35,396 bases of DNA from Pseudomonadota bacterium. Its GTDB lineage: Bacteria; Pseudomonadota; Gammaproteobacteria; Burkholderiales; UBA9220. Below, one piece after another: positions 1 through 11,117 of the stretch (position 1 is its first letter; each line of letters opens with the position of its first letter). The notes beneath the pieces were generated by a model, which was given only the letters and a program-made list of their open reading frames with translations, ran no database searches and had not been told where the DNA came from. Where the stretch lies: positions 1 to 35,396 of the forward strand of contig JAJZVC010000031.1 in NCBI GenBank assembly GCA_021845865.1, given 5' to 3'. Both the position numbers and the translations under genes were made by a program.

Positions 1-2019
1 CGCCATCTCCTCGGCCATCACCATCACCTTATCGAAGAAGGCATCCACCTCGGCCCGCACCCCGGCCAGCCGGGTCAGAGCGGCGGTGTAGTCGCGGTTG
101 TCCAGGCGGGACGCCACCTCGGGCGCCAGGCGGGTCACCGCGTCGAACAGGGCTTTCTCAGCCGCCTCCTGGAACAGGGCGGGGTCCACCTCGCCAGCGG
201 GCACCTCGGCCTTCTTCAGGATATTCTGGATGCGCTTGTTGGCGGCGGCCAGGGCCTCCGCCTCGGGCAGCCGCTTGAACGCCCGCACCGCTTCCAGGCG
301 CGGCAGCACCAGGTCGATGCGGGTGGGGTTCTGGCTGGCCACCGCCTCCACCTCGTCGGCGGCGAAGCCGGCGTCCTTGAGGTAGTTCTTCAGGCGCTCC
401 AGCATGAAGCCGTGGACGTCCACCGCCACGCTGTCGGCCACCATTTCCGCCGGGAACAGGCCCCGGGCGAACTGGAGCAGCTGCACCAGGTCCAGGGGCA
501 GCGCCTTCTCCGCCAGGATGCGCAGCACGCCCAGGGCGTGGCGGCGCAGGGCGAAGGGGTCCTTGTCGCCGGTGGGCACCAGGCCGATGCCGTAAATGCC
601 CACCAGGGTTTCCAGCTTGTCCGCCAGGGCCACCGCGGCGCCGATGTTGTCCTCGGGCAGGGCGTCGCCGGCGAAGCGGGGCCGGTAATGCTGCTCGATG
701 GCGCGGGCCACGGCTTCCGGCTCGCCGTCGTGGGCGGCGTAATAGCGGCCCATGATGCCCTGCAGTTCGGGGAATTCGCCCACCATGTCGGTCAGCAGGT
801 CGGCTTTCGCCAGGTGGGCGGCGCGCTCGGCCTGGGCGGCGTCGGCGCCCAGCTTGCGGGCAATCTCCCCGGCCAGCTTGGTGACCCGCCGCACCCGCTC
901 CAACTGGGTGCCGAGCTTGTTGTGATAGACCACGCTGCCCAGCCTCTCGACGCGGCTGGCCAGGGGCTTCTTGCGGTCCTGGTCGAAGAAGAACTTGGCG
1001 TCGGCCAGGCGGGGGCGCACCACCCGCTCGTTGCCGCCAATGACGGCGGAAGCGTCCGCCGGGCGGATGTTGGAAACGATCAGGAAGCGGTTGGTGAGCT
1101 TGCCGTGGCTGTCCAGGAGGGGGAAGTATTTCTGGTTCGCCTTCATGGTGAGGATCAGGCATTCCTGGGGTACTTCCAGGAACTCCTGCTCGAACTGGCA
1201 CGCCAGCACGTTGGGGCGCTCCACCAGGGCGGTGACCTCGTCCAGCAGGGCGTCGTCGTCAATGGGCTTCACATTGCCGACCCTGGCTGCGGCCTCCTGC
1301 AACTGGCGGGCGATGTCGGCGCGGCGGGCATCGAAACCCGGGATGACCGCGCCTTCGCTTTCCATCTGGGCGGCGTAGCTGTCGGCGTCCTTGATCACCA
1401 CCGGATGAGCCGCCGCCTCGAAGCGGTGGCCCTGGGTTTCGCGCCCGGCCTTGAGGCCCAGCACGCCGATATCCACCACCTCGGCGCCGTGCAGCGCCAC
1501 CAGGCCGTGGACCGGGCGCACGAAATTCACCGTGCTCCAGCCGTCCACCAGCTGGTAGGTCATGACCTTCGGGATAGGCAGCTTGGCGATGGCCTCGTCC
1601 AAGGCCTTCTGCAAACCTTCGGCAAGAGTGGCGCCGGTCACCACGGTGTCCATGAACAGGGCTTCGGCCTTGCCGTCGCCCTCCCGCTTGAGGCTGGGCA
1701 CCACGGAAGCATCCAGGCCCATGCCGGCCAGGCGCTTGAGCAGGGCCGGGGTGGGCTGGCCATTGGCGTCCAGGCCCACGCTCACCGGCATCAGCTTATG
1801 GGATACCGGCTTATCGGCGGCCCGCTCGGCCACGCTGGCGATGCGCACCGCCAGGCGGCGAGGGCTGGCGTAGGGGGTAACAGCGGCATCAGGAGCGGCC
1901 AAACCCTGGGACTCGAGGCTCTCGAACAGTGCAGAGGAAAAAGCCTCGCCCAGCTTCTTCAGCGCCTTGGGCGGCAATTCCTCGACGAACAGTTCGACCA
2001 GCAGGTTCTTCGCGCTCAT
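1..2019 (-). CDS. glyS: Glycyl-tRNA synthetase beta subunit (3' end outside window)
   Basis: This is the beta chain of the alpha2-beta2 glycyl-tRNA synthetase, which charges tRNA-Gly in the cytoplasm. The reverse strand reads open from an ATG at 2019 to base 1, giving 673 residues. The start is [19 protein letters not shown], typical of GlyS, and a conserved [10 protein letters not shown] stretch follows in the middle. The family is about 690-720 residues, so roughly the last 20-50 residues (tRNA-binding end) lie outside the window. The ATG overlaps the glyQ stop as ATGA (2016-2019), so the two are translationally coupled. I see no frameshift. Confidence 0.96.
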   Translation of the reverse strand, partial: MSAKNLLVELFVEELPPKALKKLGEAFSSALFESLESQGLAAPDAAVTPYASPRRLAVRIASVAERAADKPVSHKLMPVSVGLDANGQPTPALLKRLAGMGLDASVVPSLKREGDGKAEALFMDTVVTGATLAEGLQKALDEAIAKLPIPKVMTYQLVDGWSTVNFVRPVHGLVALHGAEVVDIGVLGLKAGRETQGHRFEAAAHPVVIKDADSYAAQMESEGAVIPGFDARRADIARQLQEAAARVGNVKPIDDDALLDEVTALVERPNVLACQFEQEFLEVPQECLILTMKANQKYFPLLDSHGKLTNRFLIVSNIRPADASAVIGGNERVVRPRLADAKFFFDQDRKKPLASRVERLGSVVYHNKLGTQLERVRRVTKLAGEIARKLGADAAQAERAAHLAKADLLTDMVGEFPELQGIMGRYYAAHDGEPEAVARAIEQHYRPRFAGDALPEDNIGAAVALADKLETLVGIYGIGLVPTGDKDPFALRRHALGVLRILAEKALPLDLVQLLQFARGLFPAEMVADSVAVDVHGFMLERLKNYLKDAGFAADEVEAVASQNPTRIDLVLPRLEAVRAFKRLPEAEALAAANKRIQNILKKAEVPAGEVDPALFQEAAEKALFDAVTRLAPEVASRLDNRDYTAALTRLAGVRAEVDAFFDKVMVMAEEMA

Positions 2020-2930
2020 GCCGCCACCTCCATCTTCGCCAGAACCTCATCGGCCCATGCCTTGGGCGCCATGGGGAAGCCGAGGCGGGCGCGGCTGTCC
2101 AGGTAGCTCTGGGCCACGGAACGCGCCAAATTGCGGATGCGGCCGATGTAGGCGGCGCGCTCGGTGACGGAAATGGCTCCCCGGGCGTCCAGCAGGTTGA
2201 AGGTGTGGGCGGCTTTCAGGACTTGTTCATAGGCGGGCAGGGCAAGCTGGCTTTCCATCAGGTGCTTGGCCTGCTTCTCGTGGGCGTTGAAGGCGGTGAG
2301 GAGGAACTCCACGTCGCTGTGCTCGAAGTTGTAGGTGGACTGCTCCACCTCGTTCTGGTGGTACACATCCCGGTAGGTGAGGCCCTCGGTCCATTGGAGG
2401 TCGAAGACGTTTTCCACGCCCTGCAGGTACATGGCCAGGCGCTCCAGGCCGTAGGTAATCTCGCCGGTGATGGGCTTGCAGTCGATGCCGCCCACCTGCT
2501 GGAAGTAGGTGAACTGGGTCACTTCCATGCCGTTCAGCCACACTTCCCAGCCCAGGCCCCAGGCGCCCAGGGTGGGGTTTTCCCAGTCGTCCTCGACGAA
2601 GCGGATGTCGTTCTTTTTCAGGTCGAAGCCCAGGGCTTCCAGGGAGCCGAGGTACAGCTCGAGGATGTTTTCCGGCGCGGGCTTCAGCACCACCTGGAAC
2701 TGATAGTAGTGCTGCAGGCGGTTGGGGTTGTCGCCGTAGCGGCCGTCCTTGGGACGGCGGGAAGGCTGGACGTAGGCCGCCTTCCAGGGCTCGGGACCGA
2801 TGGCGCGGAGGAAGGTGGCGGTGTGGCTGGTACCGGCGCCCACTTCCATGTCGTAGGGCTGGAGCAGGGCGCAGCCCTGCTTGTCCCAGTAGGACTGCAG
2901 GGTGAGGATGATCTGTTGAAAAGTCAGCAT
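2016..2930 (-). CDS. glyQ: Glycyl-tRNA synthetase alpha subunit
   Basis: This 304-residue catalytic alpha chain of the heterotetrameric class II glycyl-tRNA synthetase forms glycyl-adenylate and charges tRNA-Gly. Length and sequence match the family throughout: an N-terminal [20 protein letters not shown], then the [17 protein letters not shown] motif typical of GlyQ, and a conserved [10 protein letters not shown]. It is first in the glyQ-glyS pair and overlaps glyS by 4 bases. A possible -10 TAAAAT lies on the minus strand at 2967-2962, about 32 bases before the ATG, with only a weak -35 upstream. The T-box-like or riboswitch leader sometimes seen on synthetase genes is not apparent. Confidence 0.98.
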   Translation of the reverse strand: MLTFQQIILTLQSYWDKQGCALLQPYDMEVGAGTSHTATFLRAIGPEPWKAAYVQPSRRPKDGRYGDNPNRLQHYYQFQVVLKPAPENILELYLGSLEALGFDLKKNDIRFVEDDWENPTLGAWGLGWEVWLNGMEVTQFTYFQQVGGIDCKPITGEITYGLERLAMYLQGVENVFDLQWTEGLTYRDVYHQNEVEQSTYNFEHSDVEFLLTAFNAHEKQAKHLMESQLALPAYEQVLKAAHTFNLLDARGAISVTERAAYIGRIRNLARSVAQSYLDSRARLGFPMAPKAWADEVLAKMEVAA

Positions 2931-3010
2931 GGGGCCTTAGGGCGCGAACGGAAAAGGATTGATTTTACTTTGTTTCGCCCGGCGGAAAAACCCCGCCCCA
3001 CGGGAGTCCG

Positions 3011-5581
3011 TCAGGGCGCGGGGGGCGACCAGTCCAGTTCGCTCAAGGGCGCCTGATTGGGACGGCCGATGTAGTAGCCCTGGGCGAAATCGATGCCGGC
3101 GGCCACCACCTGCTCCAGGACCTCGGCGCTTTCGACGAACTCCGCCACGGTGCGGATGCCCAGTTCCTGGGCGAGGGCGGCGATGCTGTGGACGAAGGCC
3201 CGGTCCTTGCCGTCGTTGAGCATGTTGACGATGAAATCCCCCTCGATCTTCAGGAAGTCGATGGGGAAGCGCTTGAGATAATGGAAGGAGGAGAAGCCGG
3301 AACCGAAGTCGTCGATGGCCAGCTTGTAGCCCTCCAGCTTCAGTTCGTTGACGAACTTTTCCAGCAGGGAGATGTTCTTCACCGTGTCCCGCTCGGTGAT
3401 CTCGAACACGATCCGCCCCGGCTCGATCCGGCTGGCGGCGACGATGCGCCGCACCTCGGGAATGAATTCGGCCAGCACCAGGGCCCGGGGCGACAGGTTG
3501 ACGAAGATGTAGCCGGGGAAGCCGTGGGCATGAATCTCCTCGAAGGCCCGTTCCATCACGATGTAATCCAGCTTGTGGATCACCCCCATCTTCTCGGCGA
3601 TCTCGACGAACTCCGCCGCTCCCATGATCTCGTCGTCCCCCAGGCGGATGCGGGACAGCACCTCCACCGCCTCGATGCGGCGCCCCCTGGCCCCCATGAT
3701 GGGCTGGAAGTAGGGCACGATCTTCTTCTGCTCCACGGCGTTGAGGACGATGATGCTCTTCTCGCCGATGGAGCGGAACACCTCCACCACGTCCTCGTCC
3801 GTGGGCACCCCCACCCTTCCCTTGCCGTCGGCCTTGGCCTTGTACATCATGTTGTCGGCGAAGAGGAACAGGTCCTTGGGTTCCGTGGCGTGATCCGGGT
3901 ACACGGCCAGACCGATGGAGGCGGAGGCCTTCACCGTCCCGCCGTCGGGCGCGGCGACGGCCAGCTGCTGAATCCGCGCCAGAACGCGTCCCGCCGCCGC
4001 ATCGCCCTCGTCCATGCCCGTTTCCGGCAGCAGCACCACGAACTCATCGCCGCCGTAGCGGGCCAGCACGTCGCCGGTGCGCAGGGCGCTCTTCACCGCG
4101 TCGGCGAAGGCCTCGAGGAATTTGTCGCCGAAGGCGTGGCCGTAGGTATCGTTGACCAGCTTGAAGTTATCCAGGTCGAGCACCAGCAGGGTGAACTTGT
4201 AGTCGTGGCGGGTGGCGCGGCTGATCTCGTAGCCCAGCAGTTCCCAGAACACGCGCTGGTTGTAGAGGTCGGTGAGGGGGTCCCGGGTGGCGTAGTACTC
4301 CAGGTCCCGGGTGTACTTGTAGATCGCCTTCACCGAACCGACCACGTTGAGGAGGGTGGAGAGGACGCTGTCCATCACCAGGAGCCGGGTTTCGTCCTTG
4401 ACGATATCCGCCTGGACGCCGATGCCGACGATGCCGCCGATCTTGGGGGTTTCCACCAGGAGGGATTTGACCTGCACCTCCACGTCCGACTCCGACAGGT
4501 CGATGAGGGGGCCGCTCGGGTCGGCGACATGATGGTTGATGATGACGGAGGGCACCGAAGCGAAATTGGGATGCTCGCGCATGGAGCGGCGGATGGTTTT
4601 CTCCAGCATCGCCTTGGTGGCGTCGGAGGGCGGGGAGCGCCAGAACACCTCCAGGTCGAACAGCTCGTCATCCACCTTGAAGATGGAAAACAGGGTATAG
4701 GCGTCGATCACCTGGTTGATGTCCACCAGCAGGCGGCTGATGTACTCCCGCCAGTCCTTCACCACCTCGGAGGTGATGACGAATTTCTCCAGCAGCTTGA
4801 TCTCGAATTCCAGCAGGTCCTTATCCACCGCCACCGAGCGGAGCTTGGTCACCAGGCTTTCCACCCGGCGGAAAATGCTGTTCAGTTCGGCGAAGCCCAG
4901 GTCCACTTCCCGCAGCTCCACGTGGCGCAGATCGGAGACCTTGTTGATTTTCTCGACGCTCTCCTCCAGCACCTCGATGGAATCGTCGATGCGCCGGTTG
5001 ACGAACACCGTCACCAGGAAGGCGACGATAAAGGGCACCGGCGCGATCAGCACCAGGGAGTAGAAAAAGTCGTCCCGGGCCTGCTGGATGACCGGCGCCA
5101 GGTCCTGGCGCACGTCGATCACCCCCAGCACGTTGCCCACCTGGGCGTTGACGTGGCACTGGAGGCACTTCGCCTCCGCCTTGAGGGGGAAGATATAGCG
5201 CACGCCGGTTTTCGACTCCTGCTGGGCCGCCTCCCCGGAGCGGAATACCGCCTCGATGGGCGCGTCCATCTTGCCCTGGACGATGGGACCGAAACGCTCC
5301 TCGACGATCTTGCCGCGGTAGATTTCCAGGGAATAGGCGCTGTCCGCCATGGCCCGCCGGTTGGCGGCGATAAAGGACTCCACCTGGGCCCGGGTCCAGC
5401 CGGTGCTCATCAGCTGGAACATGGAATTGAAGGTGGATTGGGCGAGAGTATTGGAGTTGCGGAGAGCGTTGGCCTTGATGGACTGGTCGAAAATATTCGA
5501 CATCAGCAGATAAGTGCCGCCGAAAAACAGGATCGACACCACTATCGACGCGGTAAGAATGAACGTCTTGATGGTCTTCAC
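3011..5581 (-). CDS. Membrane GGDEF-EAL cyclic-di-GMP protein with periplasmic CxxCH sensor domain
   Basis: This 856-residue inner-membrane protein probably makes and/or degrades cyclic-di-GMP. In order: TM1 (about 7-27); a periplasmic DUF3365-like sensor (about 30-172) with C139-x-x-C142-H143, a c-type heme attachment motif; TM2 (about 174-195); a helical linker; an uncharacterised middle domain (about 255-420); GGDEF (about 434-595) with intact GGDEF at 510-514 and an RTGD inhibitory site at 501-504; and EAL (about 615-845) with E640-V-L, NLSP, EITE, DDFGSG and QGY, so the metal and catalytic residues look present. The start is GTG at 5581 with GAGGGG about 6 bases upstream. It is transcribed alone, divergent from 5671, from an AT-rich spacer with an inverted repeat. 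Redox or gas sensing through heme is inferred from the motif. Confidence 0.93.
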   Translation of the reverse strand: MKTIKTFILTASIVVSILFFGGTYLLMSNIFDQSIKANALRNSNTLAQSTFNSMFQLMSTGWTRAQVESFIAANRRAMADSAYSLEIYRGKIVEERFGPIVQGKMDAPIEAVFRSGEAAQQESKTGVRYIFPLKAEAKCLQCHVNAQVGNVLGVIDVRQDLAPVIQQARDDFFYSLVLIAPVPFIVAFLVTVFVNRRIDDSIEVLEESVEKINKVSDLRHVELREVDLGFAELNSIFRRVESLVTKLRSVAVDKDLLEFEIKLLEKFVITSEVVKDWREYISRLLVDINQVIDAYTLFSIFKVDDELFDLEVFWRSPPSDATKAMLEKTIRRSMREHPNFASVPSVIINHHVADPSGPLIDLSESDVEVQVKSLLVETPKIGGIVGIGVQADIVKDETRLLVMDSVLSTLLNVVGSVKAIYKYTRDLEYYATRDPLTDLYNQRVFWELLGYEISRATRHDYKFTLLVLDLDNFKLVNDTYGHAFGDKFLEAFADAVKSALRTGDVLARYGGDEFVVLLPETGMDEGDAAAGRVLARIQQLAVAAPDGGTVKASASIGLAVYPDHATEPKDLFLFADNMMYKAKADGKGRVGVPTDEDVVEVFRSIGEKSIIVLNAVEQKKIVPYFQPIMGARGRRIEAVEVLSRIRLGDDEIMGAAEFVEIAEKMGVIHKLDYIVMERAFEEIHAHGFPGYIFVNLSPRALVLAEFIPEVRRIVAASRIEPGRIVFEITERDTVKNISLLEKFVNELKLEGYKLAIDDFGSGFSSFHYLKRFPIDFLKIEGDFIVNMLNDGKDRAFVHSIAALAQELGIRTVAEFVESAEVLEQVVAAGIDFAQGYYIGRPNQAPLSELDWSPPAP

Positions 5582-5620
5582 GCAAGTCCCCTCGTGTCCG
5601 CCGGCGCGAGCCGTGGGACA

Positions 5621-5643
5621 ATATAGTATTTCTACCTATACTA
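5621..5643. promoter_or_regulatory. Divergent promoter region with inverted repeat TAGTAT-N8-ATACTA
   Basis: The 89-base gap between two divergent genes has an AT-rich core. TAGTAT (5624-5629) and ATACTA (5638-5643) form a perfect 6-bp inverted repeat with an 8-base spacer. TATACT at 5637-5642 reads as a plus-strand -10, with GGGACA (5615-5620) 16 bases before it as a weak -35, giving a leader of about 25 bases for 5671. Read on the minus strand, the core closely resembles sequences at 7569-7592 and 23414-23431. Confidence 0.4.
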
Positions 5644-5670
5644 CGCGATTCTTCGCCCGTCCCACAACCG

Positions 5671-6072
5671 ATGGCAAGCCTCCAGACCTATCAGCTCCAT
5701 TTCGAGCTCGACGCTCCAGTCACCGTCACCGTGGGGCGCTTCGGCAGCTTCCTGTTTCCCGCCGGACGCTACGTTTACACCGGCAGCGCCAAGCGCGGCC
5801 TGGAGGCGCGCATCCGCCGCCACCTGTCCCAGGAAAAGAAGCTGAAGTGGCACATCGATTATCTCCTCGCCGCCCCCGGCATTCACATGATCGAGGTCAA
5901 GCGTTTCGCAGGGGAGGAATGCGTCCGCAATCAGGAAACGGGCGGCGAAGTGATCGTCCCCGGCTTCGGCGCCAGCGATTGCCGCAGCGGCTGCGGCAGT
6001 CACCTCAAGTTTCTCGCCCCCCGCCGCCAAAGAACCGCCAGGAGCAGGACCATCAAGGCCACGGCCGGGTAG
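5671..6072 (+). CDS. DUF123 / GIY-YIG-like small protein
   Basis: This 133-residue protein matches the DUF123 family, a GIY-YIG-nuclease-like fold of poorly defined function (established family knowledge). Visible signatures are GRYVYTGSAKRGLEARIRRH, which carries the GIY-YIG-like strand and helix, then KWHIDYLL, and near the end a Cys/His cluster [20 protein letters not shown] typical of where the family stops. The last 16 residues (Arg-rich) read past that point into DNA that is also the 3' end of lnt on the other strand, a convergent overlap of 73 bases. No strong Shine-Dalgarno precedes the ATG. Nuclease activity is unproven; the role is unknown. Confidence 0.8.
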   Translation: MASLQTYQLHFELDAPVTVTVGRFGSFLFPAGRYVYTGSAKRGLEARIRRHLSQEKKLKWHIDYLLAAPGIHMIEVKRFAGEECVRNQETGGEVIVPGFGASDCRSGCGSHLKFLAPRRQRTARSRTIKATAG

Positions 6073-7508
6073 TTGCCGAAGCGCACGTAGGGCGTCGCCC
6101 CGGCATAGCCCTGGGCGCTGCCTTCCAGCACCGCCAGGGTAAAGGCGGGCGCCAGGCGCTCCACTTCGCCGCGGGGACCGACGATGGCCGTCACCCCCGT
6201 ATTGGTGGCCCGCAGCATGGCGCGTCCGGTTTCCAGGGCCCGCGTCTGGGAAATCTGCAAGTGCTGCCAAGGCGCCAGGGAATCGCCGAACCAGGCGTCG
6301 TTGCTCATGTTCACCAGCAGCGTGGCTTCGGGCAGCTGGCGGATCACCTCCTCGCCGAACACGTCCTCGTAGCAGATGTCCACCGCCACCGCCTGCCCCG
6401 CCACCCGCATGGGTTGCTGGCGTTCCGCGCCGCGGGAGAAGTCCGACAAGGGGATTTGCAGCACCTGGACCACCCAGCCGAAGAGGGGCTTGAAGGGGAT
6501 GAATTCGCCGAAGGGCACCAGGTGGGACTTGCGGTACGCCTGGCCTGGCGATGCGCCGAAACTGAAGGCGCTGTTGAAATACTCCTCCTTGCCGTCGCTG
6601 GCGTACTCCGGCAGGCCGACGATCACGTCCCCGCCCGCCGCCTGCCCCCGCCCGGCCATCAGCGCCAGGTAATCCTCCGGCACCTGGTGGCGGAAGAGGG
6701 GCAAAGCCGTTTCCGGCAGCACCACCAGCCGCCCCTCGCTCATCAGCATCAGCCGCGCGTAGGTGGCGAGGGACTGCTGCAGCCGGTCCTCGCGCCATTT
6801 CAGGTCCTGGGGGATATCGCCCTGGAGCAGGCTCACCGTCACCGGCTTGCCCACGGGCGTCGTCCACGTCACCTGCTTCAGGCCCCAGCCGCCCGCCCAC
6901 AGGAGGAGGACCAGGCTGAAGGATAAAGGATGAAGGATGAATGGACGGCGCAGGCTCAAGCTCCCGGCCAGGAGGGCGGCGCTCAGGGCGGCGGCCAGGG
7001 ACACGCCGTAGACCCCGAGCACCGGCGCATAGCCTGCCAGGGGGCCGGCGGGAACCTGTGAATAGCCCAAAGCCAGCCAGGGGAAGCCGGTGAACAGCCA
7101 GCCTCTCGTCCACTCCGCCGCAGCCCAGAACACAGCGGCCGCCAATATCCGTCGACGGCCATGGGGCGCGAAAAACCGGCCCTGCAGCCATCCCGCCAGC
7201 GCCGGGAACAGGGCCAGAAACAGGCAAAACACGACCGTCGCCAGCACGGCCAGGGGCGCCGCCATATGCCCGAACTCGTGCATGCTGACATAAATCCAGC
7301 TCACCCCCGCGCCGAAATAGCCGGCCCCGAACGCCAGGCCGCCCAGGGCGGCGCGGCGCGCCGACATCCCCCGCCACAGCCGGAACAGGACCGCCAAGGC
7401 CAGAACGGGCAAGGGGTAGAGATAGAAAGGGGCGAATCCGCCCACCGCCGCCACCCCCAGGGCGAGGGGCAGGAATAGCCACAGCGCCCCCCTCAACAAG
7501 CGCCCCAT
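6000..7508 (-). CDS. lnt: Apolipoprotein N-acyltransferase
   Basis: Lnt adds the third acyl chain to the N-terminal diacylglyceryl-cysteine of lipoproteins at the periplasmic face of the inner membrane. The protein is 502 residues with about six hydrophobic segments in the first 210, then a nitrilase-like domain. The catalytic triad is recognisable: E266 in [10 protein letters not shown]327 in [12 protein letters not shown] and C379 in [12 protein letters not shown], with E335 as the second conserved glutamate. I chose ATG 7508 because GAGG lies 8 bases upstream; the frame is open to 7589 but the extension is polar and not family-like. The usual partner ybeX/corC is not next to it here. Confidence 0.95.
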   Translation of the reverse strand: MGRLLRGALWLFLPLALGVAAVGGFAPFYLYPLPVLALAVLFRLWRGMSARRAALGGLAFGAGYFGAGVSWIYVSMHEFGHMAAPLAVLATVVFCLFLALFPALAGWLQGRFFAPHGRRRILAAAVFWAAAEWTRGWLFTGFPWLALGYSQVPAGPLAGYAPVLGVYGVSLAAALSAALLAGSLSLRRPFILHPLSFSLVLLLWAGGWGLKQVTWTTPVGKPVTVSLLQGDIPQDLKWREDRLQQSLATYARLMLMSEGRLVVLPETALPLFRHQVPEDYLALMAGRGQAAGGDVIVGLPEYASDGKEEYFNSAFSFGASPGQAYRKSHLVPFGEFIPFKPLFGWVVQVLQIPLSDFSRGAERQQPMRVAGQAVAVDICYEDVFGEEVIRQLPEATLLVNMSNDAWFGDSLAPWQHLQISQTRALETGRAMLRATNTGVTAIVGPRGEVERLAPAFTLAVLEGSAQGYAGATPYVRFGNYPAVALMVLLLAVLWRRGARNLR

Positions 7509-7568
7509 GGGGATGCCTCGTCTGTTCCCGACGGGCGGGGATTTCGATCCACGGTCATTCCGCCTTTG

Positions 7569-7609
7569 CAAAATAGGTATTTTTACCAATATCCGTTGGG
7601 GGCTATACT
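7569..7609 (+). promoter_or_regulatory. Probable sigma-70 promoter of the chemotaxis receptor, with palindrome GGTATTTTTACC
   Basis: TTTACC (7582-7587), a 16-base spacer and TATACT (7604-7609) make a reasonable sigma-70 promoter about 50 bases before the receptor ATG. The -35 overlaps the palindrome GGTATTTTTACC (7576-7587), so a repressor could act there. I looked for a sigma-28 (FliA) promoter, usual for chemotaxis genes, and did not find one. Confidence 0.4.
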
Positions 7610-7661
7610 GCTAAAGTCACACTTGCACCTAAAAAACCCAGTTTACCCAAGGGCCAATAAT

Positions 7662-9284
7662 ATGTTGAAGAACCTCACCATCAAGAAGCAGCTCCTTCTG
7701 TTCATGGCGGCCACCTTCCTGTTGTTCATCCTCGCCACCGCCATCGCCATCACCGGCATGAACCGCACCGAAAAGCGCTTCACCGCGTTCATCGAGCAGG
7801 ACCAGGCCCTGCTGATCCACTACGACGAAATGTACGCCCACGGCCTGCAAATGGGCCAGGCCCTGCGCAATATTATCCTCGACCCGGCCAACCGCAAGGC
7901 TTACGACAACTTCACCGCCGCCGCCGCAGAGTTCGACAAGGCCCACGCCGCCGCCAAGCAGCTTACCGCGTCCGACCCGGAAAAATCCAAGGTTCTGGCA
8001 AAAATCGAGGAAACCCGCGCCAAGCAAAAGGCCATGCAGACAGAGATCATCAATCTCGTGGGCGCCGGCGGCATCGAGGAGGCCAAGGTCAAGCTGAACA
8101 AGGAGGAAACTCCCACCTGGCGGGAAATCCGACAGGACCTGCTGGACAGCATCAAGGACCATAACCAGGACACCCTGGCCGCCAAGGAAACCATGCTCAA
8201 GGCGGTGCGCACCGCCGAGATATCCAGCCTCGTCCTCGGCGCCATCGCCATCGTCGTCGGCCTCTTCCTATCGGGACTGATCGTCGGCAACATCACCCGG
8301 GAGCTGCGCTCCTTCACCCATTCCATGCGCGATCTGGCGGACGGCAAGGGGGACCTCACCCAGCGCCTGCCGGTCCACGGCCGCACCGAACTGTCCGAGA
8401 TGGCCGCCGCCTTCAACAAGTTCATGCAGGGCTTGCAGGACATCGTCAACACGGTGAAAAGCAACTCGGAACGGGTGCTCGGCTCCGCCTCCGAGCTGAA
8501 CACCACCTATGCCCAAATCCGCGAGGGTTCCCACGCCCAGAGCGAAGCGGTGTCCTCCACCGCCGCCGCCGTGGAGGAAATGACCGTGAGCATCTCCTCC
8601 GTGGCCGAGAGCGCCGACCACGTGCGGGACCTGTCCGACGAAAGCCTCAACCGCTCCCGCGACGGCTCCCAGAACCTGGCCGAGCTGGTGCGGATGATCG
8701 GCCAGGCCCAGTCCGCCGTGGAAGAAATCGTCGGCGCCGTGGAAGCCCTGATGCAGAACATCAGCGCCATCACCGGCGCCACCCAGCACGTCAAGGACAT
8801 CGCCGAGCAAACCAACCTCCTGGCCCTGAACGCGGCCATCGAGGCCGCCCGGGCCGGCGAGCAGGGCCGGGGCTTCGCCGTGGTGGCCGACGAAGTGCGC
8901 AAGCTGGCGGAGAAATCCTCCCAGTACGCCAACGAGATCAGCGCCGTCACCGACGAACTGGGCCAGCAGTCCAGCACCGTGGAAAGCGCCATCCAGAAAG
9001 GCATGGAAGCCCTGACCGTGAGCGGCCAGTTCACCGGCAAGGTGGACGAAGTGCTGCAAAAGGCCAACGAGATCGTCATGGAAACCAATGCCGGGGTGGA
9101 CGACATTTCCTCCTCCATGAAGGAGCAGACCGCCGCCAGCAACGAAATCGCCCGCAACGTCGAGCAGATCGCCCAGATGGCGGAGGCCAACGACGCCGCC
9201 GTTTCCCGTTCCGCCGCCACCGTGGCCGAGCTGGAAACCCTGGCCCAAAACCTGCAGAACGCCGTCGGCAGCTTCCGTTCCTGA
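7662..9284 (+). CDS. Methyl-accepting chemotaxis protein
   Basis: This 540-residue inner-membrane chemoreceptor signals through CheA/CheW. TM1 is at about 10-32, followed by a periplasmic helical ligand domain of about 150 residues (likely 4-helix-bundle type), TM2 at about 186-208, HAMP (about 209-262) and a cytoplasmic signalling hairpin. The hairpin tip is near-invariant, with [19 protein letters not shown] starting at about residue 382. There is no C-terminal NWETF-like pentapeptide for CheR/CheB tethering. I chose ATG 7662 because [14 protein letters not shown] is the normal receptor start and AAGGG lies 8 bases upstream; the frame is open from 7566. It is a single-gene unit ending in the terminator at 9295. 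The ligand cannot be told from sequence. Confidence 0.95.
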   Translation: MLKNLTIKKQLLLFMAATFLLFILATAIAITGMNRTEKRFTAFIEQDQALLIHYDEMYAHGLQMGQALRNIILDPANRKAYDNFTAAAAEFDKAHAAAKQLTASDPEKSKVLAKIEETRAKQKAMQTEIINLVGAGGIEEAKVKLNKEETPTWREIRQDLLDSIKDHNQDTLAAKETMLKAVRTAEISSLVLGAIAIVVGLFLSGLIVGNITRELRSFTHSMRDLADGKGDLTQRLPVHGRTELSEMAAAFNKFMQGLQDIVNTVKSNSERVLGSASELNTTYAQIREGSHAQSEAVSSTAAAVEEMTVSISSVAESADHVRDLSDESLNRSRDGSQNLAELVRMIGQAQSAVEEIVGAVEALMQNISAITGATQHVKDIAEQTNLLALNAAIEAARAGEQGRGFAVVADEVRKLAEKSSQYANEISAVTDELGQQSSTVESAIQKGMEALTVSGQFTGKVDEVLQKANEIVMETNAGVDDISSSMKEQTAASNEIARNVEQIAQMAEANDAAVSRSAATVAELETLAQNLQNAVGSFRS

Positions 9285-9294
9285 CCGATCCCGG

Positions 9295-9332
9295 AATGAA
9301 AAACGGCGGGGGCTTCCCCGCCGTTTTTCATT
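9295..9332. terminator. Strong bidirectional intrinsic terminator
   Basis: A perfect 17-bp stem (AATGAAAAACGGCGGGG at 9295-9311, its complement at 9316-9332) closes a GCTT loop, with an A-run before and a T-run after the GC core. It lies between the convergent chemoreceptor and SQR genes and can serve both strands. Confidence 0.92.
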
Positions 9333-9349
9333 GGCCCTCGGAACCGCCG

Positions 9350-10708
<1,359 letters not shown>

Positions 10709-11080
10709 CTAGTGTCCGTGGCCGCAGGCATGGCTGCCGTCCCCGCGCTCCTGGACGGGAACGGGGCGGACGCGTCCCTGGAGAAACCCTAGCACCGCGT
10801 GCCGGGGGTCGGTTTCTCCCGTCACCAGCACCTTGACCCCCCGGGAGGCGAGCGTGCGGACGAAGCCCTCGCCGGCGCTGCCGGTGAGGATGACGTCCAT
10901 CCCGTCCAGGGGGTGGGGGCCGCCGGCGAAGCCGTGAAAAGCCATCTCCTTCGGCAGGTCGAGCCGGCCCACCAGCACCGGGTCGGCCGGGAGGGTGGCA
11001 TCGTAAATCAGGAAGCGGCGGGACTTCCCGGCATGGCCGGTAACGGTCCTGAAATTCTGGCTGGATACGGCAATACGCAT
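10709..11080 (-). CDS. NifX/NifB-family (dinitrogenase Fe-Mo cofactor domain) small protein
   Basis: This 123-residue cytoplasmic protein of the NifB/NifX/NafY-type fold starts MRIAVSSQNFRTVTGHAGK and continues with VILTGSAGEGFVRTLASRGVKV, the usual cofactor-binding alpha/beta layout. The tail ends HACGHGH, a possible metal-binding end. Such stand-alone proteins bind iron-sulfur or molybdenum-iron clusters or have unknown roles; no nitrogenase gene is nearby. ATG 11080 has AAGGAG 6 bases upstream. It is first in a probable two-gene unit with sqr, so a role in sulfur or iron-sulfur handling around sulfide oxidation is a reasonable inference. Confidence 0.8.
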   Translation of the reverse strand: MRIAVSSQNFRTVTGHAGKSRRFLIYDATLPADPVLVGRLDLPKEMAFHGFAGGPHPLDGMDVILTGSAGEGFVRTLASRGVKVLVTGETDPRHAVLGFLQGRVRPVPVQERGDGSHACGHGH

Positions 11081-11102
11081 GGCAATCTCCTTGCAAATCA
11101 AC

Positions 11103-11117
11103 GCCAAAAACCTGCCA
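11103..11117 (-). promoter_or_regulatory. Weak candidate sigma-54 element before the NifX-like/sqr unit
   Basis: The minus strand reads TGGCAGGTTTTTGGC (11117 to 11103), 9 of 11 positions of TGGCACG-N4-TTGC with both invariant dinucleotides. The predicted start near 11091 would leave a leader of only about 11 bases that cuts into the ribosome-binding site, which argues against it. A second match, GGGTATGGCTATTGC (11183 to 11169), has only 8 of 11 but leaves a 77-base leader. Confidence 0.25.

Noticed and set aside
412-2106. Plus-strand open frame opposite glyS
   Set aside because: Shadow frame; the reverse strand encodes recognisable GlyS without interruption.
2975-3005. Possible terminator after the GGDEF-EAL gene (GGCGG-N7-CCGCC)
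   Set aside because: Only a 5-bp stem and the T-run falls in the loop, so it does not have intrinsic terminator form.
3188-5626. Plus-strand open frame of about 810 codons opposite the GGDEF-EAL gene
   Set aside because: Antisense shadow with His/Leu/Val/Asp-rich low-complexity composition; the minus strand has all domain motifs.
7566-7661. N-terminal 32-residue extension of the chemoreceptor from ATG 7566
   Set aside because: The extension covers the promoter elements and is not receptor-like; ATG 7662 has a ribosome site and the normal start.
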